Shown: piece after piece, positions 19,283 to 27,541 of the stretch | Layout of the letters: the number at the start of each line of letters is the position of its first letter | Numbering within the stretch: position 1 is the stretch's first letter | Origin: JANQOH01 sp965201115 | Lineage (GTDB): Bacteria > Pseudomonadota > Alphaproteobacteria > UBA7887 | Assembly: GCA_965201115.1 (NCBI GenBank) | Contig: OZ241745.1 | Span: 248,001-312,000 of the forward strand | Direction: 5' to 3' | DNA length: 64,000 bases | Made by a program: the position numbers and the translations under genes | The notes under the pieces: model-generated | Told to the model about the DNA's origin: nothing | Databases searched by the model: none | Seen by the model: only the letters and a program-made list of their open reading frames with translations

Positions 19283-22200
19283 ATGACCACTGGCGACCGG
19301 CGCCCGCAGGGCTCGAAAAGCGACGACCTGTTCGGCGCAATCGAAGGCATGTTGCGGCGCAGGAGGACGGAGCCGCAGGTCAAGCAGGTATTGACCCGCA
19401 TTTTCGCGGCCCTTCGCTGCGACGCCGAGCCCGAATACCGGACGCCGGCCGGCCCCGCCGATTTCTACCTGCCCGCGCGGCGCATCGTCGTCGAGGTCAA
19501 GCCCACGGGAAAGGCCGACCCAGCCGCGACCTACGGCGGCGCGGGCGCCGCGGAGACGCAGCTCGAGCAGCTCACGCGCTACGTTCGCTCGGAGGAGACG
19601 CGCGAAAACCGGTCCGGCGATGTCTCCGCCGGCAACGTTCCGTGGGTAGGGTTCCTGACCGACGGGCGCCAATGGCGGCGCTACGAATATCCGCGCGACG
19701 GCGGCCGGCCCGCGCTCATGGACGGCCCCGCCCCGGTCCGTTTCCATCCGGGACAGGCGGCTGAACTCGTCGGCTGGCTGGAATCCGCGATCGCGCGCTC
19801 CGCCGGAAAACCCTGGGTTCCCCCTCATCCATACGATATCTTCGAACCTTTCGAGCGCAGGCTGCACGGGATTCACGAACGCCATTGGGCGTCCGGAGGT
19901 TCGGTCGGGCGCGGCGTCGAAACGAAATCGGGCATATGGTACGACATGCTGCGCGCGTCGGGGATGGCGCCCCGAAGCGCGCCGCACAGGCATCGGCTTT
20001 TCGTGCAACATACCGTGCTGGTAAGCGTCGCCCGGGCGGTGGTGGGGGCCATCGCCGGCGGCGAGGCCGAACAGGATCCCGATTACGCGCTCAGGGACGG
20101 TTTCGCAGCATGGCCGCAAGGGACGGCGGACGGACGAGCCTGGCAGCGGGAGATATTCGAAACCGCGTCCCGCTACGATTGGCGCGGCCGGGCCGGCGAT
20201 GTTCTGAGGACGTTGTACGAAGACGTAATCCCTTCGGAAGATCGCAAGGCTTACGGCGAGTATTATACGCCCGATTGGCTGGCCGCGATGCTCGCGGACG
20301 AAATTCTCGATGATCGGTGGGCGAACGACAGCGCGTCGCGCGCGCTTGCGCCGGGCGATGACCTGTCGGGATGCGGCGTTCTGGACCCCGCCTGCGGGTC
20401 GGGGACGTTTCTGTACCACGCGGCCCGGAAGGTTCTTCGCGCGCAACCGCTTCGATCCAGGGAGTTGACCGGCACGCAAAAAGCCGATGTCGCGGCGGCT
20501 CTTGTACACGGTATCGACGTGCATCCGGTCGCCGTCGAAATTGCGCGGGCGACCCTGCTTCGGGCTCTCCCCGCCGCGCCGAGCGGCGGAACGGCCGCGC
20601 TGCGCGTCTATCAGGGCGATTCGCTGGTCGTCCGGCGGGGGCAAAACCCGCTCCTCGAGGAGGGGGAAGGAAAGTTTACCGTTTTTGCGAAAAGCGGGCA
20701 ATTCGTCTTGCCCGGCGCTTTCGTGCGCCGGCCCGATTTCTCCCGGGATATCCGGCGGCTGGTCGAAAGCGCGAGCCAAGGCTCCGATCTGCCCCGCGAT
20801 CTCGCGAGCCGGAATACGCGCGGGGAATCCCGACCGATCGAAGAGGCGCACGAGAGCCTGCGGAACATATGCCGGCGCGAAGGCAATTCCGTGTGGGCGT
20901 GGCTCGTTATTAATATCGTCGCTCCCACGCTGCTGGCCGAACGCAAGGTGGATCGGATCGTGGCGAACCCGCCCTGGGTCGTCATGAACGACGTACAAGT
21001 GGAGGATCGCAAAAGCGAGTTCCAGTCTCTTGCCAGGGAGCTTGGCGTATGGACCGGCGGAAAGGGCGCCGCGCGCGCGGATATCGCCGCCGTGTTCATC
21101 TCCCGATGCAGCGACTTGTACCTTGGCGAGAATGGGCGGGCGGCATGGCTGGCGAACCGCGCGTCGATCGCAAGCGACAGCTGGAAGGGGTTTCGCGAGG
21201 AATGCGGCGCGCGCATGCGCGAGGTTCTCGATCTATCGGAGATAAGGGAACCGCCGTTTACGGGCGCGGCGTCGTGCGCGTGGATCGAAGACAAATCGCG
21301 CCCCGCCGCCGGAATCGCGCGGCGTATCGTCGGAACGTCCGATAATTCCCGGATACCGCGCGATGCGCACTGGGAAGACATAAAGGGCAAAATCGCGCGG
21401 GCCGATCCCCCGCCGCGGATCCCCGCCGGCCCATCGGGTTACCTCGATCGGCAGGGGAAACCCTTGTTTCGCGCGGGATGCAATCTCTTCCCGCAAAACC
21501 TCGTATGCATCGCGAAAATCCAGCGGCGCGGCGATGGCGCGGCATCTTTCGTCACGCGCGGCGCGCGCCACAAGCCCTGGAAGGACGCCGGCAATCTCCA
21601 GGGGGTTGTCCCCGGCGAGCAGATTGTAGAGGGGATATTGCCCGACGATCTGCTGCCGTTCGCGCTTCGGAATCCGGCGACCGCATGCGTGTTGCCGATT
21701 CGAAACGGAGAACTGTCGGAAGAAGCGTTGCGTTCGGAAAGCTACTGGCGCAAGGCGAGCGCGCTGTACGACGATAACCGCGGCGCCCGCGCGCCGAAAA
21801 CGCTTGTCGGACATTTGAATTATCAGGGGAACCTGGCGCGGCAACTCCCGTTGTCCAGGGGCGGGAGATCGGTGGTAATCTACAACGGATCGGGGAAACT
21901 CTTGCGCGCGGCCCGCGGCGACGGGTCCGCTCTGGCCGAACATAAATGCTACTGGCGCAGGTGCGCCGGCGCGGACGAAGCGGCGTATATCGTCGCCTGT
22001 CTCAATGCCGACGCGCTTCAGGCGGCGTTCGGACAGGCGCGAAAGAACGACAGGGATTTCGAAGCGCATTTCTGGAAGGATGTTCCCATACCGCTGTTCG
22101 ACCGGGAAGATCCCGCGCATCGGAAGCTGGCGGAGTTGTGCGGGAAAGCGGAGGACGCGGCGAAGCGCGTACGGGACGCGGCGGGACGTTGGCGCGCCGA

Positions 22201-22336
22201 AACCCAGGTAACTCTCTCGCGCGCGATCAGGGAGCGGCTGCGCGCGGAAGGCATTGCCGAAGAAATCGACGCGTGCGTTCGAACGCTCGCGCCGGCCCTG
22301 TTTTCGGCGGCGGACGCGCCGGCCGGTCGTCTGTAG
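19283..22336 (+). CDS. Type IIG-like restriction enzyme: N-terminal nuclease fused to N6-adenine methyltransferase
   Basis: 1017 residues from ATG 19283 (MTTGDRRPQG); an upstream ATG at 19142 would add a compositionally poor 47-residue tail. The N-terminal domain has a PD-(D/E)XK pattern: ADFYLPARRIVVEVKPTG, with D near 61 and E-V-K near 71-73. Methyltransferase motifs follow: motif I DPACGSGTFLYHAARK (about 367) and motif IV NPPWVVMND (about 561), typical of N6-adenine enzymes. The C-terminal 400 residues should include the target recognition domain. Single-gene restriction-modification is likely. No separate specificity subunit is nearby. GC content matches its neighbours, so acquisition is probably not recent. 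Confidence 0.82.
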   Translation: MTTGDRRPQGSKSDDLFGAIEGMLRRRRTEPQVKQVLTRIFAALRCDAEPEYRTPAGPADFYLPARRIVVEVKPTGKADPAATYGGAGAAETQLEQLTRYVRSEETRENRSGDVSAGNVPWVGFLTDGRQWRRYEYPRDGGRPALMDGPAPVRFHPGQAAELVGWLESAIARSAGKPWVPPHPYDIFEPFERRLHGIHERHWASGGSVGRGVETKSGIWYDMLRASGMAPRSAPHRHRLFVQHTVLVSVARAVVGAIAGGEAEQDPDYALRDGFAAWPQGTADGRAWQREIFETASRYDWRGRAGDVLRTLYEDVIPSEDRKAYGEYYTPDWLAAMLADEILDDRWANDSASRALAPGDDLSGCGVLDPACGSGTFLYHAARKVLRAQPLRSRELTGTQKADVAAALVHGIDVHPVAVEIARATLLRALPAAPSGGTAALRVYQGDSLVVRRGQNPLLEEGEGKFTVFAKSGQFVLPGAFVRRPDFSRDIRRLVESASQGSDLPRDLASRNTRGESRPIEEAHESLRNICRREGNSVWAWLVINIVAPTLLAERKVDRIVANPPWVVMNDVQVEDRKSEFQSLARELGVWTGGKGAARADIAAVFISRCSDLYLGENGRAAWLANRASIASDSWKGFREECGARMREVLDLSEIREPPFTGAASCAWIEDKSRPAAGIARRIVGTSDNSRIPRDAHWEDIKGKIARADPPPRIPAGPSGYLDRQGKPLFRAGCNLFPQNLVCIAKIQRRGDGAASFVTRGARHKPWKDAGNLQGVVPGEQIVEGILPDDLLPFALRNPATACVLPIRNGELSEEALRSESYWRKASALYDDNRGARAPKTLVGHLNYQGNLARQLPLSRGGRSVVIYNGSGKLLRAARGDGSALAEHKCYWRRCAGADEAAYIVACLNADALQAAFGQARKNDRDFEAHFWKDVPIPLFDREDPAHRKLAELCGKAEDAAKRVRDAAGRWRAETQVTLSRAIRERLRAEGIAEEIDACVRTLAPALFSAADAPAGRL

Positions 22337-22345
22337 CCCGGACCG

Positions 22346-22364
22346 CGCCGGCGAAACGCCGGCG
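22346..22364 (+). terminator. Candidate hairpin after the restriction gene
   Basis: The sequence CGCCGGCG-AAA-CGCCGGCG forms a perfect 8-bp GC stem with a 3-base loop ten bases after the stop. There is no T-run, so rho-independent termination is uncertain, but the position fits a 3'-end hairpin. Confidence 0.4.
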
Positions 22365-22548
22365 GCGCCCCCCGGCGGATCGAACGGCGCGGGCGCGCGG
22401 CCCGGAATGCCGATAATCCTTGGGCATGGCCGCCGCCGCGTCCCGCGGGTTGCGGGTTCGCGCGCGGGCGCGTATATTGCGAACGGCGAATCGCGCCGCG
22501 CGCTGGCGCGGCCGCGCGCGCCACGCTACAGTGCGCGGCGGCAAGCGT

Positions 22549-22624
22549 TCCCCGGTAGCTCAGTTGGTAGAGCGGGTGGCTGTTAACCACTAGGTCGCTG
22601 GTTCGAGTCCGGCCCGGGGAGCCA
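22549..22624 (+). tRNA. tRNA-Asn (GUU)
   Basis: 76 bases with encoded CCA. The acceptor TCCCCGG pairs with CCGGGGA, the D arm has GCTCAGTTGGTAGAGC, the anticodon loop is CTGTTAA (anticodon GTT) and the T arm has GGTTCGAGTCC. A TACAGT box about 12 bases upstream may be part of its promoter. It is followed after 11 bases by a MITE-like insertion. Confidence 0.95.
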
Positions 22625-22635
22625 CCTTGCCTCAG

Positions 22636-22796
22636 TGTCTGTACCGAAATACTTACCCCGCCGAAGGCGGGGCCCGGGACCGCGGGCATCCTGCCCGCAC
22701 GTTCCCGCAAGGCGCGATGTCGGCGGGGAAGCGCGAACGGACAAGACGCCCGCCGGTTCCCACCGTCCCGATAACCGCCGAATTCCGGTACAGACT
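22636..22796. mobile_element. 161-bp MITE-like element with IS5-related termini
   Basis: The left end reads TGTCTGTACCGAAAT and the right end, on the opposite strand, AGTCTGTACCGGAAT, so the ends form inverted repeats. Both are flanked by CTCAG (22631-22635 and 22797-22801), a possible 5-bp target duplication. The same terminal motif is found at the right end of the decayed IS5-like element at 32154-32829, which could have supplied the transposase. The interior carries a hairpin CCCCGCC-GAA-GGCGGGG and two facing copies of the dispersed palindromic repeat. No ORF. Confidence 0.6.
22655..22760. repeat. Dispersed palindromic repeat, two facing copies
   Basis: A plus-orientation copy (GGGACCGCGGGCATCCTGCC, about 22675-22709) preceded by a CCCCGCCGAAGGCGGGG hairpin, and a minus copy (GGACAAGACGCCCGCCGG, 22738-22757). 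Related copies occur at 24852, 27378, 30874, 39895-39960, 51685 and 51785. The first 70 bp are nearly identical to 30873-30946. Confidence 0.65.
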
Positions 22797-22797
22797 C

Positions 22798-23703
22798 TCA
22801 GCGATTCGATGTCGAGGGCTCGAACGCAGCCGCGCGTTCGTCGGGGCCGGTCTTGGCGAGCTCGGTCGCCGGATCGCCGGCCACGCGGGTGTGGCGCAGG
22901 ATGCGGATTTCGCCGTAGTCGTAGGGCCGCGCCCGGTGCAGCACGCAGCGGTTGTCCCAGATCGCGGCATCGCCGGGGCGCCACTCGTGCCGCCAAACCC
23001 GCGGCGGGCGGCAGGCCCGATCGACAAGCCCGTCGAGCAGCGCCCGCGCCTCCGCGTCGTCGAGGCCCGGAATCCGGTAGGCGTGCCGGCCGATAAACAG
23101 CGATTTGCGCCCTGTCGCCGGGTGCGTCTTGACCAATGGCCTGAGCGGGGCGCCCTTGGTGTGATAGCCGTAGCCCGCGCCGGTTTCGATCTCGTAGCCC
23201 AGTTTCGCCTGCGACTGATAGAGCGAGTGGTATGCGCTCAGGCCCGAAACCCGCGCGCGCTCATCCGCGTCCAGCGCGTCGTAGGCGGCGCGCATGTCGG
23301 CCCACTCGGTTTCGCCGCCCCACGACGGAACGGTCTGCGCCGACAGCACCGAGGCCTTCGCCGCGAGCGGCATGTACGAACTGTCGGTATGCCAACCCTC
23401 GTTGCCGCGGAGCGTCTTGTAGCGGAACTCGCCGGGGCCGAAGGTTTCGCCGTTGTCCTTGCGGTTGCCGATCGTCACCGCCTTTGCGTCGGGGTCGTCG
23501 CGCAGCAACTCGAGCTCGCCGAAGCGGCGGGCGAACGCGATCTGCTCGTTCTCGCTCATGTTTTGGCCGGGGAAGATCAGCACGCCGTATTCGTGAAAGG
23601 CGTCCTCGACGGCGCGCCACGCGCCGCCGTCCATGGCGGCGAGCGCGATTCCGGTCACGGTCGCGCCCAGCGTGGCGCCCGTCGGCGTAACGATCGGTTG
23701 CAC
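22798..23703 (-). CDS. TauD/TfdA-family 2-oxoglutarate-dependent dioxygenase
   Basis: 301 residues, standard length. Features: LIFPGQNMSENEQIAFARRFGELE, the metal-binding HTD in EGWHTDSSYMP, the distal region AIWDNRCVLHRARPYD with the second histidine and RILRHTRVAG with the 2-oxoglutarate-binding arginine. Enzymes of this family hydroxylate sulfonates, phenoxyacetates or other small acids; the substrate is not visible here. The stop codon lies in the last bases of the MITE-like element and its flanking CTCAG, so the insertion may have set or preserved the 3' end. It stands alone between tRNA genes. Confidence 0.88.
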   Translation of the reverse strand: MQPIVTPTGATLGATVTGIALAAMDGGAWRAVEDAFHEYGVLIFPGQNMSENEQIAFARRFGELELLRDDPDAKAVTIGNRKDNGETFGPGEFRYKTLRGNEGWHTDSSYMPLAAKASVLSAQTVPSWGGETEWADMRAAYDALDADERARVSGLSAYHSLYQSQAKLGYEIETGAGYGYHTKGAPLRPLVKTHPATGRKSLFIGRHAYRIPGLDDAEARALLDGLVDRACRPPRVWRHEWRPGDAAIWDNRCVLHRARPYDYGEIRILRHTRVAGDPATELAKTGPDERAAAFEPSTSNR

Positions 23704-23741
23704 GATGCGTCCTCCCGGCGGCGCGGCCCGCGCCGTCGAAC

Positions 23742-23817
23742 TGGCGTCCCCTACGGGACTCGAACCCGTGTTTTCGGCGTGAGAGGCCGATGTCCTGGAC
23801 CGCTAGACGAAGGGGAC
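23742..23817 (-). tRNA. tRNA-Glu (CUC)
   Basis: 76 bases with encoded CCA. Acceptor GTCCCCT pairs with AGGGGAC; the anticodon arm reads GGC-CTCTCAC-GCC (anticodon CTC) and the T arm GGGTTCGAGTCCC. The CUC isoacceptor normally supplements the UUC form in GC-rich genomes. Confidence 0.93.
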
Positions 23818-24042
23818 CCCGTTGGCGTCGCCGCGCAGCATACCGGCCCGGCCGCCCCGCCGCAAGCCCGGCGTTCTTCGCGGCGCGCAAACGCGCCGAA
23901 GGCCGCCATGAGGGCCGCGCCGCCCGCAACGCCCTGCCGGCGCCGCGCCGCGCGAATCGGGCGGCAGGGTTTGACCGCGCGCGCCGGGCGCGCTACAACG
24001 CGCCCCGCCCGCGGCTGCCGCGGCGCCTCGACGGGAGTACAC

Positions 24043-24657
24043 ATGAGCAAGCGCAGAACCTCGAAATACAAACTCGACCGCCGGCTGGGGGTCAATCTCT
24101 GGGGCCGGGCGAAGAGCCCGATCGACCGCCGCGAATACGGCCCGGGCGAACACGGCCAGCGCCGCCGGAAAATATCGGACTTCGGCGCGCAGCTGCTCGC
24201 GAAGCAGCGGCTCAAGGGCCATTACGGCGAAATCTCCGAGAAACAGTTCCGCCGCATCTACGCCGAGGCCGTGCGGCGGCGCGGCGACACGGTCGAAAAC
24301 CTGGTCGGCCTGCTTGAGCGCCGCCTCGACATGGTCGTCTATCGCATGAATTTCGCCCCGACGATCTTCGCCGCGCGCCAGATCGTCAACCACGGGCATA
24401 TCCACGTAAACGGCGTGCGGGTCACCGTGCCCAGCTACCGCGTGAGCGACGGCGACACGGTCGAGGTGCGCGCCAAGTCGAAGCAGCACCCGCTCATCAT
24501 GGACGCGGCGCAAAACCCCGAACGCGACGTGCCGGACTATTTCGAAGTCGATCCCGACAAGCTCAGGGGCTCGATGCTGCGCCAGCCGCTGTTCGGCGAC
24601 ATCCCCTATCCGGTGCAGATGGAGCCGAACCTCGTCATCGAATACTACTCGCGCTAG
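24043..24657 (+). CDS. rpsD: Ribosomal protein uS4
   Basis: 204 residues, normal length. Family sequence throughout: MSKRRTSKYKLDRRLGVNLW, then GPGEHGQRRRKISDFG, LLERRLDMVVYRMNFAPT and the S4 RNA-binding domain ARQIVNHGHIHVNGVRV. The zinc-binding cysteines are absent, as in most proteobacterial S4. It is monocistronic here, separate from the alpha operon (rpsM-rpsK-rpsD-rpoA), which is the normal alphaproteobacterial situation. A TACAAC box near 23993 may be the -10 element. tRNA-Pro follows in the opposite orientation after 21 bases. Confidence 0.97.
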   Translation: MSKRRTSKYKLDRRLGVNLWGRAKSPIDRREYGPGEHGQRRRKISDFGAQLLAKQRLKGHYGEISEKQFRRIYAEAVRRRGDTVENLVGLLERRLDMVVYRMNFAPTIFAARQIVNHGHIHVNGVRVTVPSYRVSDGDTVEVRAKSKQHPLIMDAAQNPERDVPDYFEVDPDKLRGSMLRQPLFGDIPYPVQMEPNLVIEYYSR

Positions 24658-24678
24658 CGCCGCACCGCGCGCGCGGGT

Positions 24679-24755
24679 TGGTCGGGGCGGCCGGATTCGA
24701 ACCGGCGACCCTCTGCTCCCAAAGCAGATGCGCTGCCAGGCTGCGCCACGCCCCG
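24679..24755 (-). tRNA. tRNA-Pro (UGG)
   Basis: 77 bases with encoded CCA. Acceptor CGGGGCG pairs with CGCCCCG; D arm GGCGCAGCCTGGCAGCGC, anticodon arm CTGCT-TTGGGAG-CAG with anticodon TGG, T arm CGGTTCGAATCCG. Convergent with rpsD. Confidence 0.94.
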
Positions 24756-25114
24756 ACGCGCCCCCAGCAATGACGTAACCCCCCGCGCGCCGCCGCGCAA
24801 GCGCAACCCGGCGGCGGCGCCCTTCCCGGGGCCGCGGGCGGGCCGCCGAAGCGCGGACAAGACGCCCGCGGTTCCGGGAGGCATTGCGCAACGGCGCGCC
24901 GGCACGGTACGGTGCGCGGTGGCGGCGCGATTCCCGTCGTCCGGCGCGTCCGGAACATTGGCCTTTCGCGCCGAAAAGCATGGGAACGACGCCCGCAAGG
25001 GACGCCGGTTCCGCGGCGCCGTCCGCGCCGCAAGGAGGGCGCATCGTGCAGCCGACCATTGTGCCTCGGAGCGCGGTCGCGACCGGTCCCGCGCGCGCCG
25101 GACAAGGACTCGTC
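24756..25114. other. Non-coding stretch before the cytochrome c gene
   Basis: No convincing gene. It holds one reverse copy of the dispersed repeat (24852-24876, GACAAGACGCCCGCGGTTCC). An open frame upstream of ATG 25115 exists from 24884 but has random high-GC composition and no leader. No clear promoter hexamers were found. Confidence 0.5.
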
Positions 25115-25561
25115 ATGGCGATTCGGAGCTTCGCGCCGGCGGTCGCAATCGTGGTCGCAATCCTGGCCGCGACGGTCCCGGCCCGCGCCGATGGCGAACG
25201 ACCCGAACGCTGGTACGATCCGTCCCGGGTCGAGTCGGGACGGGAAGTCTATGCGCGGAACTGCGCAGTCTGTCACGGCGCACGCGGCGAAGCCGTTTCG
25301 GACTGGAGAAGCAGGGACGCGGACGGGGCGTTTCCCCCGCCGCCGCTCAACGGCAGCGCCCATACGTGGCATCACCCGTTCGGGGTACTCGCGCGGCAGA
25401 TCAAGTTCGGCGCGCCCGAGGGGGCGGGAACGATGCCGGCGTTCCAGGGCGAGCTCACCGACGAGGAGATCGTCGACGTCATCGCATGGTTCCAGAGCCT
25501 GTGGCCCGACGAGATCTACGCGCGGTGGTGGGAGATCCAGCAACAGGCGTCACGGCAATGA
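25115..25561 (+). CDS. Periplasmic mono-heme cytochrome c
   Basis: 148 residues. Start at ATG 25115 because a signal peptide follows at once (MAIRSFAPAVAIVVAILAAT, then VPARADG). The mature part has the heme site CAVCHG and the distal methionine in GTMPAFQGELTDEEIVDVIAWF, a class I cytochrome c pattern. Likely a small electron carrier or an isolated domain acting with an oxidase; no oxidase gene is adjacent. A perfect hairpin follows the stop. Confidence 0.88.
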   Translation: MAIRSFAPAVAIVVAILAATVPARADGERPERWYDPSRVESGREVYARNCAVCHGARGEAVSDWRSRDADGAFPPPPLNGSAHTWHHPFGVLARQIKFGAPEGAGTMPAFQGELTDEEIVDVIAWFQSLWPDEIYARWWEIQQQASRQ

Positions 25562-25587
25562 GGCGGGAATAGCCGGCGCGCCGCTTC

Positions 25588-25605
25588 TTTCGGGAGTTCC
25601 CGAAA
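25588..25605 (+). terminator. Candidate terminator hairpin after cytochrome c
   Basis: TTTCGGGA-GT-TCCCGAAA is a perfect 8-bp stem with a 2-base spacer, 27 bases after the cytochrome stop. No T-tract follows, so termination is probable but not certain. Confidence 0.45.
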
Positions 25606-25685
25606 TGTCCCGGATTCGTTCGCTAGAAACGCCGGACGGCAAGCCGCGCCGAAGACCGCCCGCGGCGCCACGGCGCAAACCTCCG

Positions 25686-26468
25686 TTACGCCGCCGGCGC
25701 GCGCGCCGCGAGGCCGCCGTCGAGCGCATACACCGCGCCGCTGATATACGACGCGCGCGGCGAGGCGAGAAACACCGCGAGATCCGCTACTTCCTCGGGG
25801 CGCGCGGCGCGGCCCAGCGGCAGGTTCGTCGTCAGCTCCCGCCACCGCTCCGCGTCGCCCAGCGTATCCGCGGCGCGCGTGCGCAGCAGCGTGACCATGC
25901 GGTCGGTCTCGACGAACCCGGGATTGACCCCCGCAACGCGCACCCCCTTTTCCAGGCTCGTGGAGCCCAGCGCCCGCGTGAACGCCATCAACCCCGCGTT
26001 CGCCGTGCTACCCGCGATGTAGTTCGCGTCCAGCCGCTCGCCCGCCAGGCCGATGATATTGACGATGACGCCCGCGCCGCGCGCGCTCATGCGCCCGTGG
26101 ACCGCGCGGCACAGGTTGATGTAGCCGAAAAGCTTGAGGTCCCACGCTTCGCGCCACCGCGCCTCGTCGATCGCCGCCAGCGGTCCGCCGGGGATCGCGC
26201 CCGCGTTGTTGACGAGAATGTCGATCTCGCCGGCAGCCTCGGCGAGCGCCGCCTGCGCCGCCGATTCGGACAGATCGCACGCATGGACCGTAACCGAAAC
26301 CTGGTGCGCCCCCATGATGTCGGCGCGGGTTTTCTCCAGCGCTTCCGCTCCGCGCGCCGCGAGATGAAGGTGGACTCCCTCCGCCGCCAGCGCCAGCGCG
26401 ACCGCGCGCCCGATCCCCTTCGACCCGCCGGTAACGAGCGCTGTCTTGCCCGCCAGCTCCAGTTCCAT
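25686..26468 (-). CDS. Short-chain dehydrogenase/reductase (atypical active site)
   Basis: 260 residues with the Rossmann motifs TGGSKGIG and NNAGAIPGGPL, and the C-terminal VYALDGG. Where classical SDRs have YxxxK, this one has NYIAGSTANAGLMAFTRALG: the tyrosine is present but the lysine is replaced by serine. A subgroup of SDRs with this GS-x-NA pattern is known, so it may still be an enzyme of altered mechanism. Single gene with its own start (ATG at 26468), downstream of the aquaporin on the same strand. Confidence 0.85.
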   Translation of the reverse strand: MELELAGKTALVTGGSKGIGRAVALALAAEGVHLHLAARGAEALEKTRADIMGAHQVSVTVHACDLSESAAQAALAEAAGEIDILVNNAGAIPGGPLAAIDEARWREAWDLKLFGYINLCRAVHGRMSARGAGVIVNIIGLAGERLDANYIAGSTANAGLMAFTRALGSTSLEKGVRVAGVNPGFVETDRMVTLLRTRAADTLGDAERWRELTTNLPLGRAARPEEVADLAVFLASPRASYISGAVYALDGGLAARAPAA

Positions 26469-26537
26469 GACCGCTTCTCCCCCGTTGGCCGGCCGCCAGT
26501 TTCGCCCGTCCCGCCCGCGCGCGCAACCGCCCGCCGG

Positions 26538-26563
26538 CCCCGGAAGCGCCGGCGCTTCCGGGG
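26538..26563. terminator. Perfect 26-bp palindrome between the aquaporin and SDR genes
   Basis: CCCCGGAAGCGCC followed at once by GGCGCTTCCGGGG is a perfect inverted repeat without a loop. It lies 15 bases past the aquaporin stop and 70 bases ahead of the SDR start, so it may be a terminator for the former or an operator for the latter. Confidence 0.4.
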
Positions 26564-26577
26564 GCGCGAATCGGCGG

Positions 26578-27261
26578 CTATCCGCGGCGCGCCCGCTCTC
26601 CGTGCAGCCACGCGATGAACGCGGCCCCCGCGAGCGCCCCCGCCGCCTGCGCCGCGATGAAAGCCGGCGCGTCGATGGGGCGGATGCCCGCGAAACTGTC
26701 GGTAAGCGCGCGCGCCGCCGTCACCGCCGGATTGGCGAAGCAGGTCGACGACGTAAACCAGTAGCCCGCGACGATGAACAGCCCCACGGCCCACGGAACC
26801 GCCTCGGCGCGCGCCTTGAGGCAACCGAAAATCGCCGCCGCCAGCCCGAACGCCGCCACCGCCTCGGCGGCCCACTGGCCGGCGCCGGTGCGCGCCTTGC
26901 CGCCGAACGCCAGCAGCGGCTCCGAAAACATGAAATGCGCGAGCATGACGCCGACTGCCGCGCCGAGCGTTTGCGCGGCGGCGTAGCACAAGGCGATTCG
27001 CGGCCCCATCCCGCGCCGCGCCGCAAAGCACAGCGTGATGGCCGGGTTGAAATGCGCGCCCGAAACCGGCCCGAACACCAGTATCAGAACGACCAGTATC
27101 GCGCCCGTGGCGAGCGTATTGCCGAGCAGCGCCACCGCCTCGTTCCCGCCCGCCAGCCGCTCGGCCATGATCCCCGACCCGACGACGCCGGCGAGCAACA
27201 GCGCCGTCCCCGCCCCTTCCGCCGCCAACCGCCGCCGCACCGGTATCGCTTCGCAACCCAT
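26578..27261 (-). CDS. Aquaporin/MIP-family channel
   Basis: 227 residues with six predicted membrane spans and both NPA boxes: GAHFNPAITLCF (first half) and SSTCFANPAVTAARAL (second half). Further family signs are the GSGIMAE and the GTALLLAGVVG in helix 1. The loop with FTSSTCFANP suggests the aquaglyceroporin/AqpS-like group, members of which move glycerol, water or arsenite. No arsenic genes are nearby. Monocistronic, followed by the 26-bp palindrome. Confidence 0.9.
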   Translation of the reverse strand: MGCEAIPVRRRLAAEGAGTALLLAGVVGSGIMAERLAGGNEAVALLGNTLATGAILVVLILVFGPVSGAHFNPAITLCFAARRGMGPRIALCYAAAQTLGAAVGVMLAHFMFSEPLLAFGGKARTGAGQWAAEAVAAFGLAAAIFGCLKARAEAVPWAVGLFIVAGYWFTSSTCFANPAVTAARALTDSFAGIRPIDAPAFIAAQAAGALAGAAFIAWLHGERARRG

Positions 27262-27377
27262 TGCCGCGCCCCTCCTTCATGAGTCCGCCCCTGCATACGC
27301 GCCCCGCGTTACAACGGTGTGAAAGTCTCGATTGGCGGAATGCCCGGGCGCCATCGCGCCGCGGGCGCGGACTGCCC

Positions 27378-27407
27378 GGGACCGCGGGCGTCTCGCCCGC
27401 ACGTCTC
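27378..27407 (+). repeat. Dispersed palindromic repeat copy
   Basis: GGGACCGCGGGCGTCTCGCC followed by CGCACGTCTC, in the gap between the aquaporin and the aminotransferase. The two halves GCGGGCG/CGCCCGC can pair around the short centre. Confidence 0.6.
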
Positions 27408-27541
27408 CGCCGCGCCGAACGCCGCCGAGAGGGGCGCGGCAGGCGCGCTTTCCGCCAACCCCCCCGGTTTTCCCGCCGCTTGCGCCCGCGCCGCCGCCGC
27501 CGTAACATGCGCGGCGACGCTTGCACTACGGGGATCGCGCA

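Noticed and set aside
23803..25116. A 437-codon minus-strand frame across rpsD and two tRNA genes
   Set aside because: It is antisense to rpsD and runs through tRNA genes; no motif supports it.
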